7,448 bases of DNA from Thermoproteota archaeon (GCA_015521385.1 WAOH01000225.1:1-7448), one strand, 5' to 3'. Positions 1 to 6,234 are shown, counted from the first letter of the stretch. Numbers and translations: made by a program. The notes: a model not told the origin generated them from the sequence alone.

Positions 1-22
1 CCAAACCTCAAGGTAAATACCG

Positions 23-1180
23 GTGCCGTTTTTTTACGTCTGGAAGGACAGAATATTTGATTGTGATGCCATATTCGTTCGCGGACATCGAATCGTAGCC
101 TTCTTTGATTCGGCTACCCCGATCGGCGAGGGCAGAACGCTCTTCTTCCTCTCAACTCTGGATAAGAACCTGCGGCCAGCGAGCTTGACCCTGCTCCCAT
201 GGGAACCTCCAAGACGCATCAGGCAGTTCGACCGTAAGTTCATGCTTGTGGGTCCACGCCACCTCATCCTGATAAGCCAAGGAGGATATCCTCTATGGAG
301 CTTGGAAGGGAACTTTGTCGATGCGGTGGAATTGAACGGGTGGATTTACGCCCTAGAACTCAAGGGCAACATACTCTACTGGATGAAGATAGATTCCGGA
401 GGAAGAATCCACGAGAAGATCCCTATAGCAGAGGTGAGCTGGCGCGGTTTCCTGAAACTAGCGTACTTCTACATAAATAGTCCCCCCATATTGCTGACCG
501 ACGGGCATCACCTCTATGCCCTGTGGGCCGATGTCGTGAGGGAGAGCCGTCCTCAGGGGAGTGACGATCGACCGCAGAACCTCTCCGAGGAGAGGGTAGT
601 CGTGCTGGCGAAGATATCCGCCAATGGGAGCGTCTTGTACAGAAGGACCCTATCTTACGAAAGCAAGTTGGATGAGGCCTGCCCGGGGGTGGGCGCGGTC
701 ACGGGGATGGATGCAGTCATGAGCGGCGATAATATCGTGATATCCCTGCAGGGGAATCATTGCTGTCTTGTTTTCGTCGATAAGGAAGGTAACATCGTGG
801 CCAACGTGAAAAACCCTGTCATGGCGCTGCCCAGCTACTTCTTCTGCTGGAGCAGGCTGAGGAGCTTCGATGGGAGGCTTTATCATTTGGGAGGACTCTC
901 AGGTCTGGGCTTCCTGGACCTGCTGCGAGATGAATCCCTAGTGAGGGAGCTTTCCTTCTGCCTACAGAGAAATAACGTGGAGAATAACCTTGTCAGGGAC
1001 GTCTATCTGGATAACGGCGAGCTTTACGTGTGCGGGTTGGCCCAGGGAATGGAGGTTGATGGCGCCTTCATCACTAAACTGGATATCAATCTTGAGGAAG
1101 ATCTGAACGGCCTGCTGTGGAAAGCACTCTCCCAAGAGGGCTCCATCATAGAAGTGGACAGTTTGTTCCAAGAAGGGTGA
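23..1180 (+). CDS. Hypothetical beta-rich, possibly propeller-like protein
   Basis: I do not recognise this 385-residue protein. It starts at a GTG. An in-frame TAA at 14-16 rules out any longer version, and an AAGGT-like Shine-Dalgarno site at 10-14 lies 8 nt upstream. There is no signal peptide or membrane segment, so it is probably cytoplasmic. Several stretches have the look of beta-propeller blades, with a short beta strand, a turn such as D-x-x-G-x-I or N-G-x-x, then another strand: roughly residues 100-135, 160-210, 232-262, 280-300 and 327-357. The propeller fold is an inference from this rhythm only. It has seven cysteines (14, 220, 247, 248, 275, 313, 337) in no metal-site pattern. 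Ten of its 25 arginines use CGN codons, against none of eight in the next gene, so it may be weakly expressed or of different origin. It is separated from the peroxiredoxin by a promoter and need not be functionally linked to it. Confidence 0.75.
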   Translation: MPFFYVWKDRIFDCDAIFVRGHRIVAFFDSATPIGEGRTLFFLSTLDKNLRPASLTLLPWEPPRRIRQFDRKFMLVGPRHLILISQGGYPLWSLEGNFVDAVELNGWIYALELKGNILYWMKIDSGGRIHEKIPIAEVSWRGFLKLAYFYINSPPILLTDGHHLYALWADVVRESRPQGSDDRPQNLSEERVVVLAKISANGSVLYRRTLSYESKLDEACPGVGAVTGMDAVMSGDNIVISLQGNHCCLVFVDKEGNIVANVKNPVMALPSYFFCWSRLRSFDGRLYHLGGLSGLGFLDLLRDESLVRELSFCLQRNNVENNLVRDVYLDNGELYVCGLAQGMEVDGAFITKLDINLEEDLNGLLWKALSQEGSIIEVDSLFQEG

Positions 1181-1243
1181 TCGGCAGCTCGTATACCGTG
1201 AGTTAGTTCTATGAGATTCTAGGTTCGGACTTCAAACATAATG

Positions 1244-1251
1244 CTTTTAAA
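1244..1251 (+). promoter_or_regulatory. TATA box of the peroxiredoxin gene
   Basis: CTTTTAAA matches the archaeal TATA consensus (YTTTTAAA). Transcription would be expected to begin about 25 nt downstream, near 1270-1274, which leaves a leader of about 30 nt before the ATG at 1303. The segment just upstream (ATAATG) is AT/purine-rich and could serve as the TFB recognition element, although it is not a strong match. Confidence 0.7.
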
Positions 1252-1254
1252 CAT

Positions 1255-1285
1255 CTAACACAATGTTAGGTTGGCCTAAGTTAGG
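1255..1285 (+). promoter_or_regulatory. Inverted-repeat cluster, possible operator
   Basis: Two inverted repeats are packed between the TATA box and the ribosome binding site. The first is CTAACA (1255-1260), spacer CAA, TGTTAG (1264-1269). The second is CCTAA (1275-1279), spacer G, TTAGG (1281-1285). The inner arms also pair with each other, because TTAGG at 1266-1270 is complementary to CCTAA at 1275-1279. The cluster begins 4 nt after the TATA box and covers the expected transcription start, a place where a dimeric repressor would block the polymerase. A redox-responsive regulator would make sense for a peroxiredoxin, but the regulator is not visible here. Confidence 0.45.
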
Positions 1286-1290
1286 TCGCC

Positions 1291-1298
1291 GAGGTGAT
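1291..1298 (+). promoter_or_regulatory. Shine-Dalgarno site deciding the peroxiredoxin start
   Basis: GAGGTGAT is an ideal complement to the archaeal 16S rRNA 3' end. It sits just before ATG 1303. The GTG at 1294, which would lengthen the protein by three residues, lies inside this site and is therefore not a plausible start. Confidence 0.8.
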
Positions 1299-1302
1299 AC
1301 AT

Positions 1303-1965
1303 ATGGATGAGGTGACGAGGATGCCCCTGTTGGGCGACAAGTTCCCCGAGATGGAAGTCAAGACCACCCACGGTGTGATAAAGCTCCCAGATCACTACAA
1401 GGGCAAGTGGTTCATCCTGTTCAGCCACCCAGCCGACTTCACTCCCGTCTGCACCACCGAGTTCGTGGCGTTCCAGAAGAGGTATGATCAGTTCAGGGAG
1501 CTCGGGGTTGAGCTCATAGGTCTCAGCATTGACCAGACCTTCAGCCACATAAAGTGGGTGGAGTGGATAGAGGAGAAGCTGGGCGTGAAGATAGAGTTCC
1601 CGATAATAGCTGATGATCTCGGGAAGGTCGCCGCTAAGCTCGGGCTCATACACCCTGGTAAGGGGACCAACACCGTCAGGGCCGTATTCGTCGTGGACCC
1701 GAACGGTGTGATCAGGCTGATACTCTACTACCCGCAGGAGATAGGCAGGAACATGGACGAGATCCTCAGGGCCGTGAAGGCTCTGCAGACCTCTGACAAG
1801 AACGGCGTGGCCACTCCGGCCAACTGGCCCGAGAACGAGCTGATAGGCGACAAGGTCATAATACCTCCAGCTGGAGACGTGAAGACCGCCAAGGAGAGGC
1901 TCGAGAAGGCCAAGGCCGGAGAGTTCGAGTGCTACGACTGGTGGTTCTGCTACAAGAAGCTCTAA
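1303..1965 (+). CDS. Peroxiredoxin (archaeal thioredoxin peroxidase, Prx6 group)
   Basis: This 220-residue protein reduces hydrogen peroxide and alkyl hydroperoxides in the cytoplasm, using electrons from a thioredoxin-like donor. The catalytic motif is P-A-D-F-T-P-V-C at 43-50, with peroxidatic Cys50, Thr47 and His42. Arg126 is at the position known to activate the cysteine. The long C-terminal arm carries two more cysteines, Cys210 and Cys216, spaced C-x5-C. This matches the arrangement known from the Aeropyrum pernix enzyme, whose C50 works with C207 and C213, so a 2-Cys mechanism is likely despite the 1-Cys-like (Prx6) fold. Family members form decameric rings; oligomeric state cannot be read from this sequence. 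All eight arginines are AGG codons, consistent with high expression. The gene has its own promoter and terminator, so it is probably transcribed alone. The start at ATG 1303 is fixed by the GAGGTGAT just upstream. Confidence 0.96.
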   Translation: MDEVTRMPLLGDKFPEMEVKTTHGVIKLPDHYKGKWFILFSHPADFTPVCTTEFVAFQKRYDQFRELGVELIGLSIDQTFSHIKWVEWIEEKLGVKIEFPIIADDLGKVAAKLGLIHPGKGTNTVRAVFVVDPNGVIRLILYYPQEIGRNMDEILRAVKALQTSDKNGVATPANWPENELIGDKVIIPPAGDVKTAKERLEKAKAGEFECYDWWFCYKKL

Positions 1966-1973
1966 ACTCTCTC

Positions 1974-1983
1974 TTTTTATTTA
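1974..1983 (+). terminator. T-rich terminator after the peroxiredoxin gene
   Basis: TTTTTATTTA begins 8 nt after the stop codon, within a pyrimidine-rich CTCTC context and with no hairpin in front. Oligo-T tracts of this kind are the usual archaeal intrinsic terminator. Confidence 0.6.
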
Positions 1984-2107
1984 TCCTATCTCAGGTTGGT
2001 CGGAAGGATTATACCGGTTGGGATCCTTGCCCTTCTAAGTTCCTGTTTCACCGAATGTCCCGCTCTGAGGATGCTGAACTCCTGTGCTTCTACTAGGGGC
2101 GATGCTG

Positions 2108-2114
2108 TTAAATT
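2108..2114 (+). promoter_or_regulatory. Possible TATA box for the first MFS gene
   Basis: TTAAATT is the most AT-rich TATA-like site between the peroxiredoxin terminator and the MFS start. It would place transcription start near 2137 and give a leader of about 40 nt. The match is weak. Confidence 0.3.
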
Positions 2115-2116
2115 GA

Positions 2117-2131
2117 GGAGGTTCCACCTCC
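2117..2131 (+). repeat. Inverted repeat downstream of the putative MFS TATA box
   Basis: GGAGGT (2117-2122), spacer TCC, ACCTCC (2126-2131) is a perfect 6-3-6 inverted repeat. It begins 2 nt after the TATA-like site, nearly the same placement and the same geometry as the first repeat in the peroxiredoxin promoter, although the sequence is different. It could be an operator for a local regulator. If it were transcribed, the GGAGGT arm would be a decoy ribosome binding site held in a hairpin. Confidence 0.3.
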
Positions 2132-2176
2132 CAGAAGAGACGTTTGATTGAAGCTTCGACTCTAGGGGGAGACCAT

Positions 2177-3301
2177 ATGCCCAGCAGGAGGCAACTGCCC
2201 GTCTTAGTGGGGACTCTGCTCCTAGAGCTCGCATGGAGCATGAGCTACATGTTCATGGCATTCGAGACCTACGCGCAGGCGGGATTTTACGCGTACGCCC
2301 TGATAAGGAGCCTGCCGTCTATAGCCTACTTCCTAGGGAGCAGGTTCCTCGGGTTTCTCAGCGATTCATCCGGGATGAAGAGGCCCTTCTTTTTATTAGG
2401 TGGCTTTTCCACAGCTGCATCGCTTTTCGCAATGGCGTTCCTACCCATCGACATGTGGGTACCCATTATATCCGTATGGTATTTCCTCTCCGCCTATGAG
2501 CCAGTGATGATCGCTTACCTCAGCTCGGAGGTTGGAGCTGGGAGCGCCTCTGGTGAGTACTACGCTGCCTCAGAACTCGGATTTACGCTGGGAACCGCCT
2601 TAGGAGGCGTACTCACGGACAGCTTGGGGATAAGGAATGTCCTCCTGCTAGCGGCGCTGCTGTCGGTTCCATCTCTCCCCCTCTTCATGTTGGCTGAGGA
2701 TGAATCCCACGGGCCCCTAGACGTAAGGAGGGCACTCAAGAGGACCGTCCAGCTGGAATTTCCCGGCAGGACGAGGGAGTATGTGCCCATCTTCATAACT
2801 GCGAGTCTTTCTATCTCCGTCTTCTACGTGGCCTTCTCGATAAAGGTGTTCGAGGCTTCCGGAAGATCCAACTCGCTCATGGGCCTTTTGATAGCTGCAG
2901 CAGGTCTCCTCGGCACACTGACCGGGCCCATTTACGGCAGGTTGACGGACAGGTTAGGAGGGGGTAGGAGCTTCCTCATCTCCTGTCTCGTGTACTCCGC
3001 CTACTTCGCGGCGGCTGGCCTAGTGCAGGACCTCCTCCTGCTGGCCCTCCTCATGGTGATACCCATATTCCCCTTCCATTACTCATCCAGGAACGCGTTG
3101 GCCATGGAGCTGGCCCCTGAGGAGAGGGCCTCAGCGGTATCGGTTCCATCCTCCTTGGGTTCCATATCCGATGCCTTGGGGAACTACGTGGGAGGTACCT
3201 TCATGGGCCTCCTCGGGTTGACCGAGACCATGGTGATGGGTTCCCTCCTGAGCATGACTGCGGGAGTGATGATGCTGCTCCGCCACAAGAAAGAGAGATA
3301 A
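2177..3301 (+). CDS. Major facilitator superfamily transporter (first)
   Basis: This is a 374-residue membrane protein with about 12 predicted helices (approximately 8-30, 38-60, 70-90, 94-115, 128-150, 153-173, 203-225, 234-252, 265-283, 285-303, 325-345, 348-367) and a charged central loop near 173-202. The MFS motif A follows helix 2 as G-F-L-S-D-S-S-G-M-K-R at 59-69. It recurs in the second half as G-R-L-T-D-R-L-G-G-G-R at 254-264, so both six-helix halves are intact. It would move a small solute across the cytoplasmic membrane using an ion gradient. The substrate cannot be told, and drug or metabolite efflux is only the commonest guess. The start ATG 2177 is preferred over the upstream TTG 2144 because AGGGGGA at 2164-2170 lies 6 nt before it and helix 1 follows directly. 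Arginine is almost all AGG/AGA, like the host pattern. Confidence 0.9.
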   Translation: MPSRRQLPVLVGTLLLELAWSMSYMFMAFETYAQAGFYAYALIRSLPSIAYFLGSRFLGFLSDSSGMKRPFFLLGGFSTAASLFAMAFLPIDMWVPIISVWYFLSAYEPVMIAYLSSEVGAGSASGEYYAASELGFTLGTALGGVLTDSLGIRNVLLLAALLSVPSLPLFMLAEDESHGPLDVRRALKRTVQLEFPGRTREYVPIFITASLSISVFYVAFSIKVFEASGRSNSLMGLLIAAAGLLGTLTGPIYGRLTDRLGGGRSFLISCLVYSAYFAAAGLVQDLLLLALLMVIPIFPFHYSSRNALAMELAPEERASAVSVPSSLGSISDALGNYVGGTFMGLLGLTETMVMGSLLSMTAGVMMLLRHKKER

Positions 3302-3503
3302 GGCTGAGCTTAACCGCGGGAAATTGGAGGGCATTGGACTCTCGGACCTGCCAGTAAGTTCGCGGTAACCAAGGGTGCCACATCCATCGGTAAACTCCGG
3401 GAGGGGCTAACTGTCTGCATTTCTCCAGCCTCCCCGGTCCAGGCCCACGATTGCCGCGGGTAATGAATTGAGGCCTCACGCCAGTCAGCATCGATTCCCA
3501 CAG
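3302..3503. other. Gap between convergent MFS genes with an orphan open frame
   Basis: The two MFS genes end facing each other here. No strong T-run is visible for either direction. The minus strand has a frame that stays open through the gap down to a TAA at 3310-3312. It contains an ATG at 3420-3418, preceded by GGGGAGG and GGAG motifs, which would give a 36-residue peptide. The residues just after the MFS stop read D-A-D-W-R-E-A-S-I in this frame, which faintly recalls the D-R-D-x-N-A-S motif near the C terminus of TnpB transposon nucleases. This resemblance is from memory and weak. The arginine codons in this part are mostly CGN, unlike the neighbouring MFS genes. CCGCGGG occurs twice, at 3314-3320 and 3454-3460, each followed shortly by an AATTG(G)AGG-like stretch. 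Confidence 0.35.
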
Positions 3504-4700
3504 TCAATACCTCCTGAAGGTGGTGTAAATGAGCACATCGACGATCAACCCTACGATCCCCGAGACCAGCAGGGGAGCTGCAGGATGGAAGATGTCCCAT
3601 AGCATCCCGGAGGCGAATGTCCCCGCCATTGCCATCAAACTGGTCAGAACCGACTGGATTCCCCATATCCTCCCGATATACTCCTCTGGGCATATCCTGG
3701 CGTTCAGAGCCTCCGCCAGCGTGTGGTAAGATCCTTCCGAAATGCCGAAGAGCAGGTAGGGTACGAGGAGCACAGCCGGGTCCCCTACCGCAACCAAGAG
3801 GAGCATCCCCGCGCTGAAGGGAAGGCTAAGCGCGAAGAGGGACCTCGCCAGACCCGCCCTATCACCGATGAGACCGGACACGTAGCCCATCAGTGTGCTC
3901 GAGACCCCCGAGATCAGGAGGAGGAGTCCGAGCAGCAGGAAGCTGGCGCTGATCACCTCCCTGACGTACAGCCCCCTCACGCTCACCCCGAGCATGAAAA
4001 AGAAGACACCGACGGAATCCATTACAGTGAATAGGAGGACCTCCCTGTTCGATGTCACGGCGCGGAGCCCGTCCTTCAGCTCCCCCCAGAAGCCACTCCT
4101 CCCAGCCCCATCCCTCGCTGGCGAGGGTACACTCAGGGCCAGGGGAGCGATCAGGGAGATGGCTAGGGCGAGCGCTGATATCGTGAAGAGGAGAATGTAA
4201 CCCCAGCCCTCCAGTATCATCCCGCCGACGAATCCCGAGACTAAGCCGCTGAGCTTGATGGAGCCCGAGTATATCCCGTAGTACCTCCCGAAAGAAGATG
4301 TCCTTTTCGCCGCAGCGGCCACCAGCTTGTAGGTGATCGTCCCGACGACGCTTCCGGATATCTCGGCGCCGAACAGCGCGAGGACCACGGATGCTAGGGG
4401 GAAGAGTTGGAGGGAGAGGAGCACAGAGGGGAACAGCAGGATCAGCGCCCCTAGGATGAGCAGTCTTCTGGGAGACCCGTAATCGGCCAACCATCCGCTG
4501 ACGAGGAGGAAGGGAATGTCTATGACAGCCTGAAGGCCGAGGAGTAGCGTTATCTGGCTGACCAAGGTTATTCCCAGCACCTCGTACATGTAAATCGATA
4601 GGTAGGATGTGACGAGCCCCGCGCTGAAGAAGAAAAGAAGTGTGTAGATGCTCAGGCCGATTATCTGAGCCGTTATCTTATCGACTCTCACATTTCTCAC
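3504..4700 (-). CDS. Major facilitator superfamily transporter (second)
   Basis: This is a 398-residue integral membrane protein with about 12 helices (approximately 12-36, 46-72, 79-99, 101-122, 145-165, 168-191, 220-240, 250-275, 284-305, 308-330, 346-367, 374-394) and a charged central loop at 193-219. MFS motif A is clear at 69-79 (G-W-L-A-D-Y-G-S-P-R-R), and a looser copy at 272-283 contains G-D-R-A-G. It is a secondary transporter, either efflux or uptake, with unknown substrate. It is not a recent copy of the first MFS gene, since the sequences share only the family motifs. The start is uncertain. GTG 4700 has GGGG only 3 nt upstream. GTG 4691, three codons later, has GTGA at a better 5-nt spacing. 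Neither choice changes the membrane domain. No convincing TATA box lies close upstream. Confidence 0.88.
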   Translation of the reverse strand: MRNVRVDKITAQIIGLSIYTLLFFFSAGLVTSYLSIYMYEVLGITLVSQITLLLGLQAVIDIPFLLVSGWLADYGSPRRLLILGALILLFPSVLLSLQLFPLASVVLALFGAEISGSVVGTITYKLVAAAAKRTSSFGRYYGIYSGSIKLSGLVSGFVGGMILEGWGYILLFTISALALAISLIAPLALSVPSPARDGAGRSGFWGELKDGLRAVTSNREVLLFTVMDSVGVFFFMLGVSVRGLYVREVISASFLLLGLLLLISGVSSTLMGYVSGLIGDRAGLARSLFALSLPFSAGMLLLVAVGDPAVLLVPYLLFGISEGSYHTLAEALNARICPEEYIGRIWGIQSVLTSLMAMAGTFASGMLWDIFHPAAPLLVSGIVGLIVDVLIYTTFRRY

Positions 4701-4840
4701 TTTCCCCGTCAGGTGGTATCACACCGCAAAAGTTGGATGGTGCATAGCAATCAGCCCACGGAGAGTCGGGTCCTTCTGCCATAGCAAAGTCAGCACTCAT
4801 ATGCGTTCGTATTCTGTCAGAGCTGGGACCCAACGCCCTT

Positions 4841-5020
4841 ATGTCAACAGAGAAGATCGAGGCCACCTCCTACATCCTCCATGACGTACACATCAGGAAG
4901 CGTAAAGAACCCAGATTCATTGTATCTGTACGTGTCCCTCTCAACATTTTAGCTTTTTCTCCAAAACCATATATTGACAATACTTTTTCCTATGGAATTC
5001 CTAGGAGGAATCGCCTGTAA
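4841..5020 (+). pseudogene. Short open frame, possible gene remnant
   Basis: ATG 4841 to TAA 5018-5020 encodes 59 residues, and the frame is open back to 4748 without any usable start codon (the preceding stop is TAG 4745-4747). Residues in the region 4775-4940 alternate hydrophobic and charged positions in a protein-like way (A-I-A-K-S-A-L-I-C-V-R-I-L-S-E-L, later F-I-V-S-V-R-V-P-L). This pattern vaguely recalls the helix-strand-strand second half of the small DNA/RNA-binding protein Alba, but I cannot confirm it. The C-terminal third runs through an AT-rich promoter-like block, which argues against a functional ORF of this length. There is no good Shine-Dalgarno site. It could be a decayed 3' end of a gene, a genuine small protein, or chance. 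Confidence 0.25.
4969..4975 (+). promoter_or_regulatory. TATA-like box in the AT-rich block
   Basis: ATATATT lies inside the most AT-rich 50 bp of the window, preceded by CAAAACC. Read on the plus strand it would start transcription near 4998, exactly where the GC-rich hairpin segment begins. Read on the minus strand (AATATAT) it would start near 4946 and could serve the second MFS gene with a long leader. The sequence does not decide between these. Confidence 0.35.
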
Positions 5021-5160
5021 CCCGGTGTGCACGAATGCACACCGCCGCTCGAGTCCATCAGAGGACTGGTCCCGTTTTGGCGGACCGGACGGAACGACCG
5101 CTCGGGATCCTCAGAGCTTGGCAACGGGATGACAAAGTGAAAAGCGGGAGGGTAGCCTTT
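4998..5160 (+). ncRNA. Candidate structured RNA or inverted-repeat element
   Basis: The segment is GC-rich and folds locally. It contains a perfect 9-bp stem with CGAA loop (5023-5031 with 5036-5044), a 5-bp hairpin (AGTCC 5052-5056 with GGACT 5063-5067), and ATTCCT/AGGAAT around 4997-5011. It also has a 7-bp long-range match, TCCCGTT (5070-5076) with AACGGGA (5123-5129), that could close a domain. An alternative stem GGTCC/GGACC (5068-5072 with 5082-5086) competes with it. A TATA-like box sits about 25 nt upstream on the plus strand. No known RNA family was recognised. The alternatives are a 3' untranslated structure of the ABC operon on the minus strand, or the end of a decayed mobile element. 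The strand and both ends are inferred. Confidence 0.3.
5023..5044. repeat. Perfect 9-bp hairpin with CGAA loop
   Basis: The arms CGGTGTGCA and TGCACACCG pair without mismatch around a 4-nt CGAA loop (TTCG when read on the minus strand, itself a stabilising tetraloop). No T-run follows at once on either strand, so it is not a classical intrinsic terminator. It is the strongest local inverted repeat found in the window. Confidence 0.8.
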
Positions 5161-5161
5161 C

Positions 5162-6223
5162 CTAAATCTTGATGGCAAGGGTGTGCTTGGGAGGAGCGTA
5201 GACCTTGAGCTTCTGCCCGACATCCACCTCCAAGTCTGGATCCACCTCTATGATGAAGTTCTCCACCTCGTTACTGGCTTGGAGCATCTGGGAATCGCCC
5301 AAGAAGGATATGTGGTAGACCTCCACCTCGAACTCGTTATACCCCTTTCCCGGCTCTAGAGTGAAGGATTCCGGTCTGATCATGACCAGCGCCCTGTCTC
5401 CAACCTCCAACCTCACGTCAGGATGTGAGGTAACGGCCTTGACCACCTTGCCACTCTCGAGGCGGATTTCCAGCTCACCGTCGGAGGAGATGACCTCCCC
5501 GGGCATGAACGTGCCCTGACCTATGAACCTAGCGACGAACTCGTTCTTCGGGTTCTTGTATATCTCCTTGGGCGTGCCTATCTGCATTATCCTGCCCCTG
5601 TTCATCACGGCTATCCTGTCAGATATGCTCATGGCCTCCTCCTGATCGTGCGTGACGTAGATGGCCGTGATCCCCAGCTCCCTCTGCAGCCTCCTGAGCT
5701 CGGCCCTCATCTCTATCCTAAGCTTAGCGTCGAGGTTGCTGAGCGGCTCATCGAATAGGAGCACCCTGGGATTAATCACCAGCGCCCTGGCCAGGGCCAC
5801 TCTCTGCTGCTGACCTCCGGAAAGCTGATGCGGCGTCCTGTTCTCCATACCCTCGAGCTTGACGAGCTTGAGGACTTCCTTGACCCTCCTCCTGATCTCC
5901 TCCTTCGGCACCTTCCTTATCTTCAACCCGTAGGCGATGTTGTCGAAGACGTTCATGTGAGGCCACAGGGCGTAATTCTGGAACACCATTCCAGTTCCCC
6001 TCAGGTGCGCGGGCATGTCCGTAATGTCCTGATCGTCGAAGTATATCCTGCCCTCGTCCGCCATCTCCAGACCGGCTATCGTCCTGAGGAACGTGGTCTT
6101 GCCGCAGCCAGAGGGCCCTAGAAGGGTGAAGAACTCCCCGTGCCTTATCTCCAAGCTGACGTGATCAACGGCAACTACCTCGCCGAAGACCTTCGTCAAG
6201 TTCACGGTCCTTATCGAAACCAT
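5162..6223 (-). CDS. ABC importer ATPase (iron/thiamine/polyamine-type)
   Basis: This 353-residue ATP-binding subunit powers the membrane importer encoded just upstream in the same operon and acts on the cytoplasmic face. All ABC motifs are present: Walker A G-P-S-G-C-G-K-T (36-43), Q-loop Gln82, signature L-S-G-G-Q (134-138), Walker B V-L-L-F-D-E-P (154-160) with catalytic Glu159, D-loop S-N-L-D (162-165) and switch His192. Residues from about 240 onward form a C-terminal TOBE-type domain, including the typical V-x-I-R-P-E-S pattern near 316-328. This length and architecture are shared by FbpC, PotA, ThiQ-like, phosphonate and sugar (MalK/UgpC-like) ATPases, so the substrate is not determined by this subunit. 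The ATG 6223 start is fixed by GAGGTGAT 3 nt upstream. The gene follows the permease by 9 nt, suggesting translational coupling. Confidence 0.95.
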   Translation of the reverse strand: MVSIRTVNLTKVFGEVVAVDHVSLEIRHGEFFTLLGPSGCGKTTFLRTIAGLEMADEGRIYFDDQDITDMPAHLRGTGMVFQNYALWPHMNVFDNIAYGLKIRKVPKEEIRRRVKEVLKLVKLEGMENRTPHQLSGGQQQRVALARALVINPRVLLFDEPLSNLDAKLRIEMRAELRRLQRELGITAIYVTHDQEEAMSISDRIAVMNRGRIMQIGTPKEIYKNPKNEFVARFIGQGTFMPGEVISSDGELEIRLESGKVVKAVTSHPDVRLEVGDRALVMIRPESFTLEPGKGYNEFEVEVYHISFLGDSQMLQASNEVENFIIEVDPDLEVDVGQKLKVYAPPKHTLAIKI

Positions 6224-6226
6224 ACG

Positions 6227-6234
6227 ATCACCTC
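6227..6234 (-). promoter_or_regulatory. Shine-Dalgarno site of the ABC ATPase gene
   Basis: GAGGTGAT on the minus strand, identical to the site before the peroxiredoxin gene. It overlaps the TGA stop of the permease (6233-6235), so a ribosome finishing the permease would be placed directly on the ATPase start. Confidence 0.8.

Larger units (their letters stand above)
4701..5161. other. 461-bp gap without a clear protein gene
   Basis: This stretch separates the start of the second MFS gene from the end of the ABC ATPase gene, both on the minus strand. Reading from the left it holds three parts. The first is a region of ordinary composition with an open plus-strand frame (4748-5020). The second is an AT-rich block (about 4941-4993) with T-runs and an ATATATT box. 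The third is a GC-rich segment (about 5010-5150) with several inverted repeats. The parts I could partly interpret are listed separately. No tRNA T-arm, rRNA or CRISPR repeat was seen. The promoter of the second MFS gene should lie here. The AT-rich block is the best candidate for it, but would give a leader of about 245 nt. Confidence 0.6.

Noticed and set aside
1294..1302. GTG start giving a peroxiredoxin three residues longer
   Set aside because: The GTG is part of the GAGGTGAT ribosome binding site, and ATG 1303 gives the family numbering with Cys50 and Arg126.
1276..1653. Minus-strand open frame of 125 codons inside the peroxiredoxin gene
   Set aside because: It mirrors the strong codon bias of the real gene on the opposite strand and has no Shine-Dalgarno site or family features.
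2004..2028. AAGGAT/ATCCTT inverted repeat with a 13-nt spacer
   Set aside because: Six base pairs over a long spacer is expected by chance and no function is suggested by its position.
1986..2234. Minus-strand open frame covering the gap before the first MFS gene
   Set aside because: It overlaps the MFS start, its residue composition looks random, and it has no supporting signals.
4678..4866. Minus-strand 62-codon open frame upstream of the second MFS gene
   Set aside because: It overlaps the MFS start out of frame, has no recognisable domain, and the region is more likely promoter or leader.
5016..5022. TGTAACC resembling the Alu-domain motif of SRP RNA
   Set aside because: The conserved helix 8 signature and the expected length of about 300 nt are missing, so it is not an SRP RNA gene.
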